Origin: DASQFU01 sp035632955
GTDB taxonomy: Bacteria; Eisenbacteria; RBG-16-71-46
Length of the DNA stretch: 5,601 bases
NCBI GenBank assembly: GCA_035632955.1
Contig: DASQFU010000111.1
Span: 1-5,601, forward strand
Direction: 5' to 3'
Shown: positions 4,751-5,601 of the stretch, in pieces
How positions within the stretch are numbered: the stretch's first letter is position 1
Layout: every line of letters begins with the position of its first letter
Notes under the pieces: generated by a model
Seen by the model: only the letters and a program-made list of their open reading frames with translations
The model's database searches: none
What the model was told of the DNA's origin: nothing
Program-made: the position numbers and the translations under genes

Positions 4751-5601
4751 TCAGCGTGTCGCCGACCTCGACATCCCCAGCGCGCCCATGAGCGCCGCGC
4801 GCGCCTCCGCGATCAGCGGCTGGAGCTCAGGGTCGGGGGTGCGGACGGTTTCGCTAAAGATCTGCCAGTGCCGCTTCGCGTCCTCGATTCGGCCCATACG
4901 GGCGTAGAGTAGCACCAGCCGCCGGTGGGCGAAGGGCACTGTAATGCCGCGGCGGAGCTGGCTTTTCTGGTAGAAGGCAACAGGACCGGAGGCGATCAGC
5001 TCGAGGTAGACAGCAGCGGAATCCGGGTGGCCGAGCTTCTCGAATGCATCCGCCAGGAACCATTGGACCGCAGACATTCCCGCCGGATAGTGGACCTCGC
5101 CCATCTCTACCGATTGCGAGGCAACCGGCTGAAGCATGCGGGCGGCTTCCTCCCAGTGTCCCGCGAGAGCCTCGATCCGCGCTGCGAGCAGGACCGGACC
5201 TGCTCCCTGCCATGCCAGCTCCCGTCGCGAGCGAGCGCGTACCACATTCAAGAGGCGTTGCGCCCCGGCGCGGTCCCTCGCGAACGCCGCCCGCAGGCCA
5301 CGGGTGATGAGCGTGGCGGTCGAGCTGTCGTGTGCCCATGCATCGGCCGGCGCGGGTATCACACCTCCGCTGACGATGGCGAGCATCAGGCGGCAGCGTC
5401 GTGCGATGTCTTGGTGAATGATGGGCGCGGCTGCACCGCGGGCCACTTCTTCGGCACGCTCGAACGTCGCAAGCGCCGCTCGCAGGGCTCCGCGCGCCGC
5501 CTGGGCCGAGGCGAGGCAGAGGAAAGCTTGCGCCGCTTCGTCCTCGGCGAGGCCGGGATCAGCCAAGAGATCAACCGCGAGGCTCTCGGCGGCTGACCAG
5601 T
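4751..5601 (-). CDS. TPR-repeat protein, C-terminal part (5' end outside window)
   Basis: The frame is open to the window edge, with a first whole codon (Trp) at 5599-5597, so 282 C-terminal residues are visible and the true start lies beyond 5601. A TTG at 5566 could be called as a start, but the open codons upstream read as ordinary protein, so I treat the gene as 5'-truncated by the window. The protein is alanine/leucine/arginine-rich with helical hairpins typical of TPR repeats. These lie at about visible residues 25-52 (LASAQAARGALRAALATFER), 130-160 (ALAGHWEEAARMLQPVA), 180-203 (ADAFEKLGHPDSAAVYLELI) and 225-262 (LLYARMGRIEDAKRHW). No membrane helix or catalytic motif is visible. In soil and sediment bacteria such C-termini often follow a Ser/Thr kinase, adenylate cyclase or DNA-binding regulator domain, but that part is not in the window, so the function is unknown. 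It is separated by 331 bases from the next gene and is probably not in the same operon. It ends in TGA at 4753-4751. Confidence 0.85.
   Translation of the reverse strand, partial: WSAAESLAVDLLADPGLAEDEAAQAFLCLASAQAARGALRAALATFERAEEVARGAAAPIIHQDIARRCRLMLAIVSGGVIPAPADAWAHDSSTATLITRGLRAAFARDRAGAQRLLNVVRARSRRELAWQGAGPVLLAARIEALAGHWEEAARMLQPVASQSVEMGEVHYPAGMSAVQWFLADAFEKLGHPDSAAVYLELIASGPVAFYQKSQLRRGITVPFAHRRLVLLYARMGRIEDAKRHWQIFSETVRTPDPELQPLIAEARAALMGALGMSRSATR

Overview
The window reads as GC-rich bacterial chromosome (strongly G/C-biased third positions, long antisense shadow frames) from a diderm. An outer-membrane beta-barrel protein with a cleavable signal peptide implies an outer membrane. 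Protein styles (TPR and HEAT repeats, single-domain receiver, TTG starts) would fit a myxobacterial/deltaproteobacterial, gemmatimonad or related candidate phylum, but nothing here fixes the taxon. All confident genes lie on the minus strand. No tRNA, rRNA, CRISPR array, insertion sequence or phage gene was seen.

Reading in the direction of transcription (high to low coordinates): the window opens inside a TPR-rich protein whose N-terminus lies beyond base 5601 (ends at 4751). A 331-base gap without a supported gene follows (4420-4750). Then comes a tight four-gene operon: a stand-alone CheY-like receiver (4419-4054), a secreted TPR protein ending in a YaiO-type outer-membrane barrel (4043-2886), a membrane-anchored HEAT-repeat protein (2914-1826) and a processive-type family 2 glycosyltransferase with membrane helices (1826-369). 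The junctions are a 10-nt gap, a 29-nt overlap and a 1-nt TGATG overlap, so the four proteins are almost certainly co-transcribed and probably translationally coupled. Bases 1-368 hold no confident gene.

The operon looks like a compact exopolysaccharide synthesis and export module. The glycosyltransferase has the D, DxD, ED and QRNRW residues of cellulose/PNAG/hyaluronan-type synthases and would polymerise a sugar while threading it across the inner membrane. The TPR plus barrel protein resembles a reduced PgaA/BcsC (periplasmic TPR scaffold plus outer-membrane pore). The HEAT protein is placed to be an inner-membrane partner or regulator of the synthase, and the receiver could feed a phosphorylation signal into the complex. 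The polymer, the pore activity and the HEAT-protein role are inference. GT2 plus YaiO pairing has a precedent in the E. coli yaiP/yaiO region, but the combination with a membrane HEAT protein and a lone receiver is the most interesting feature here.
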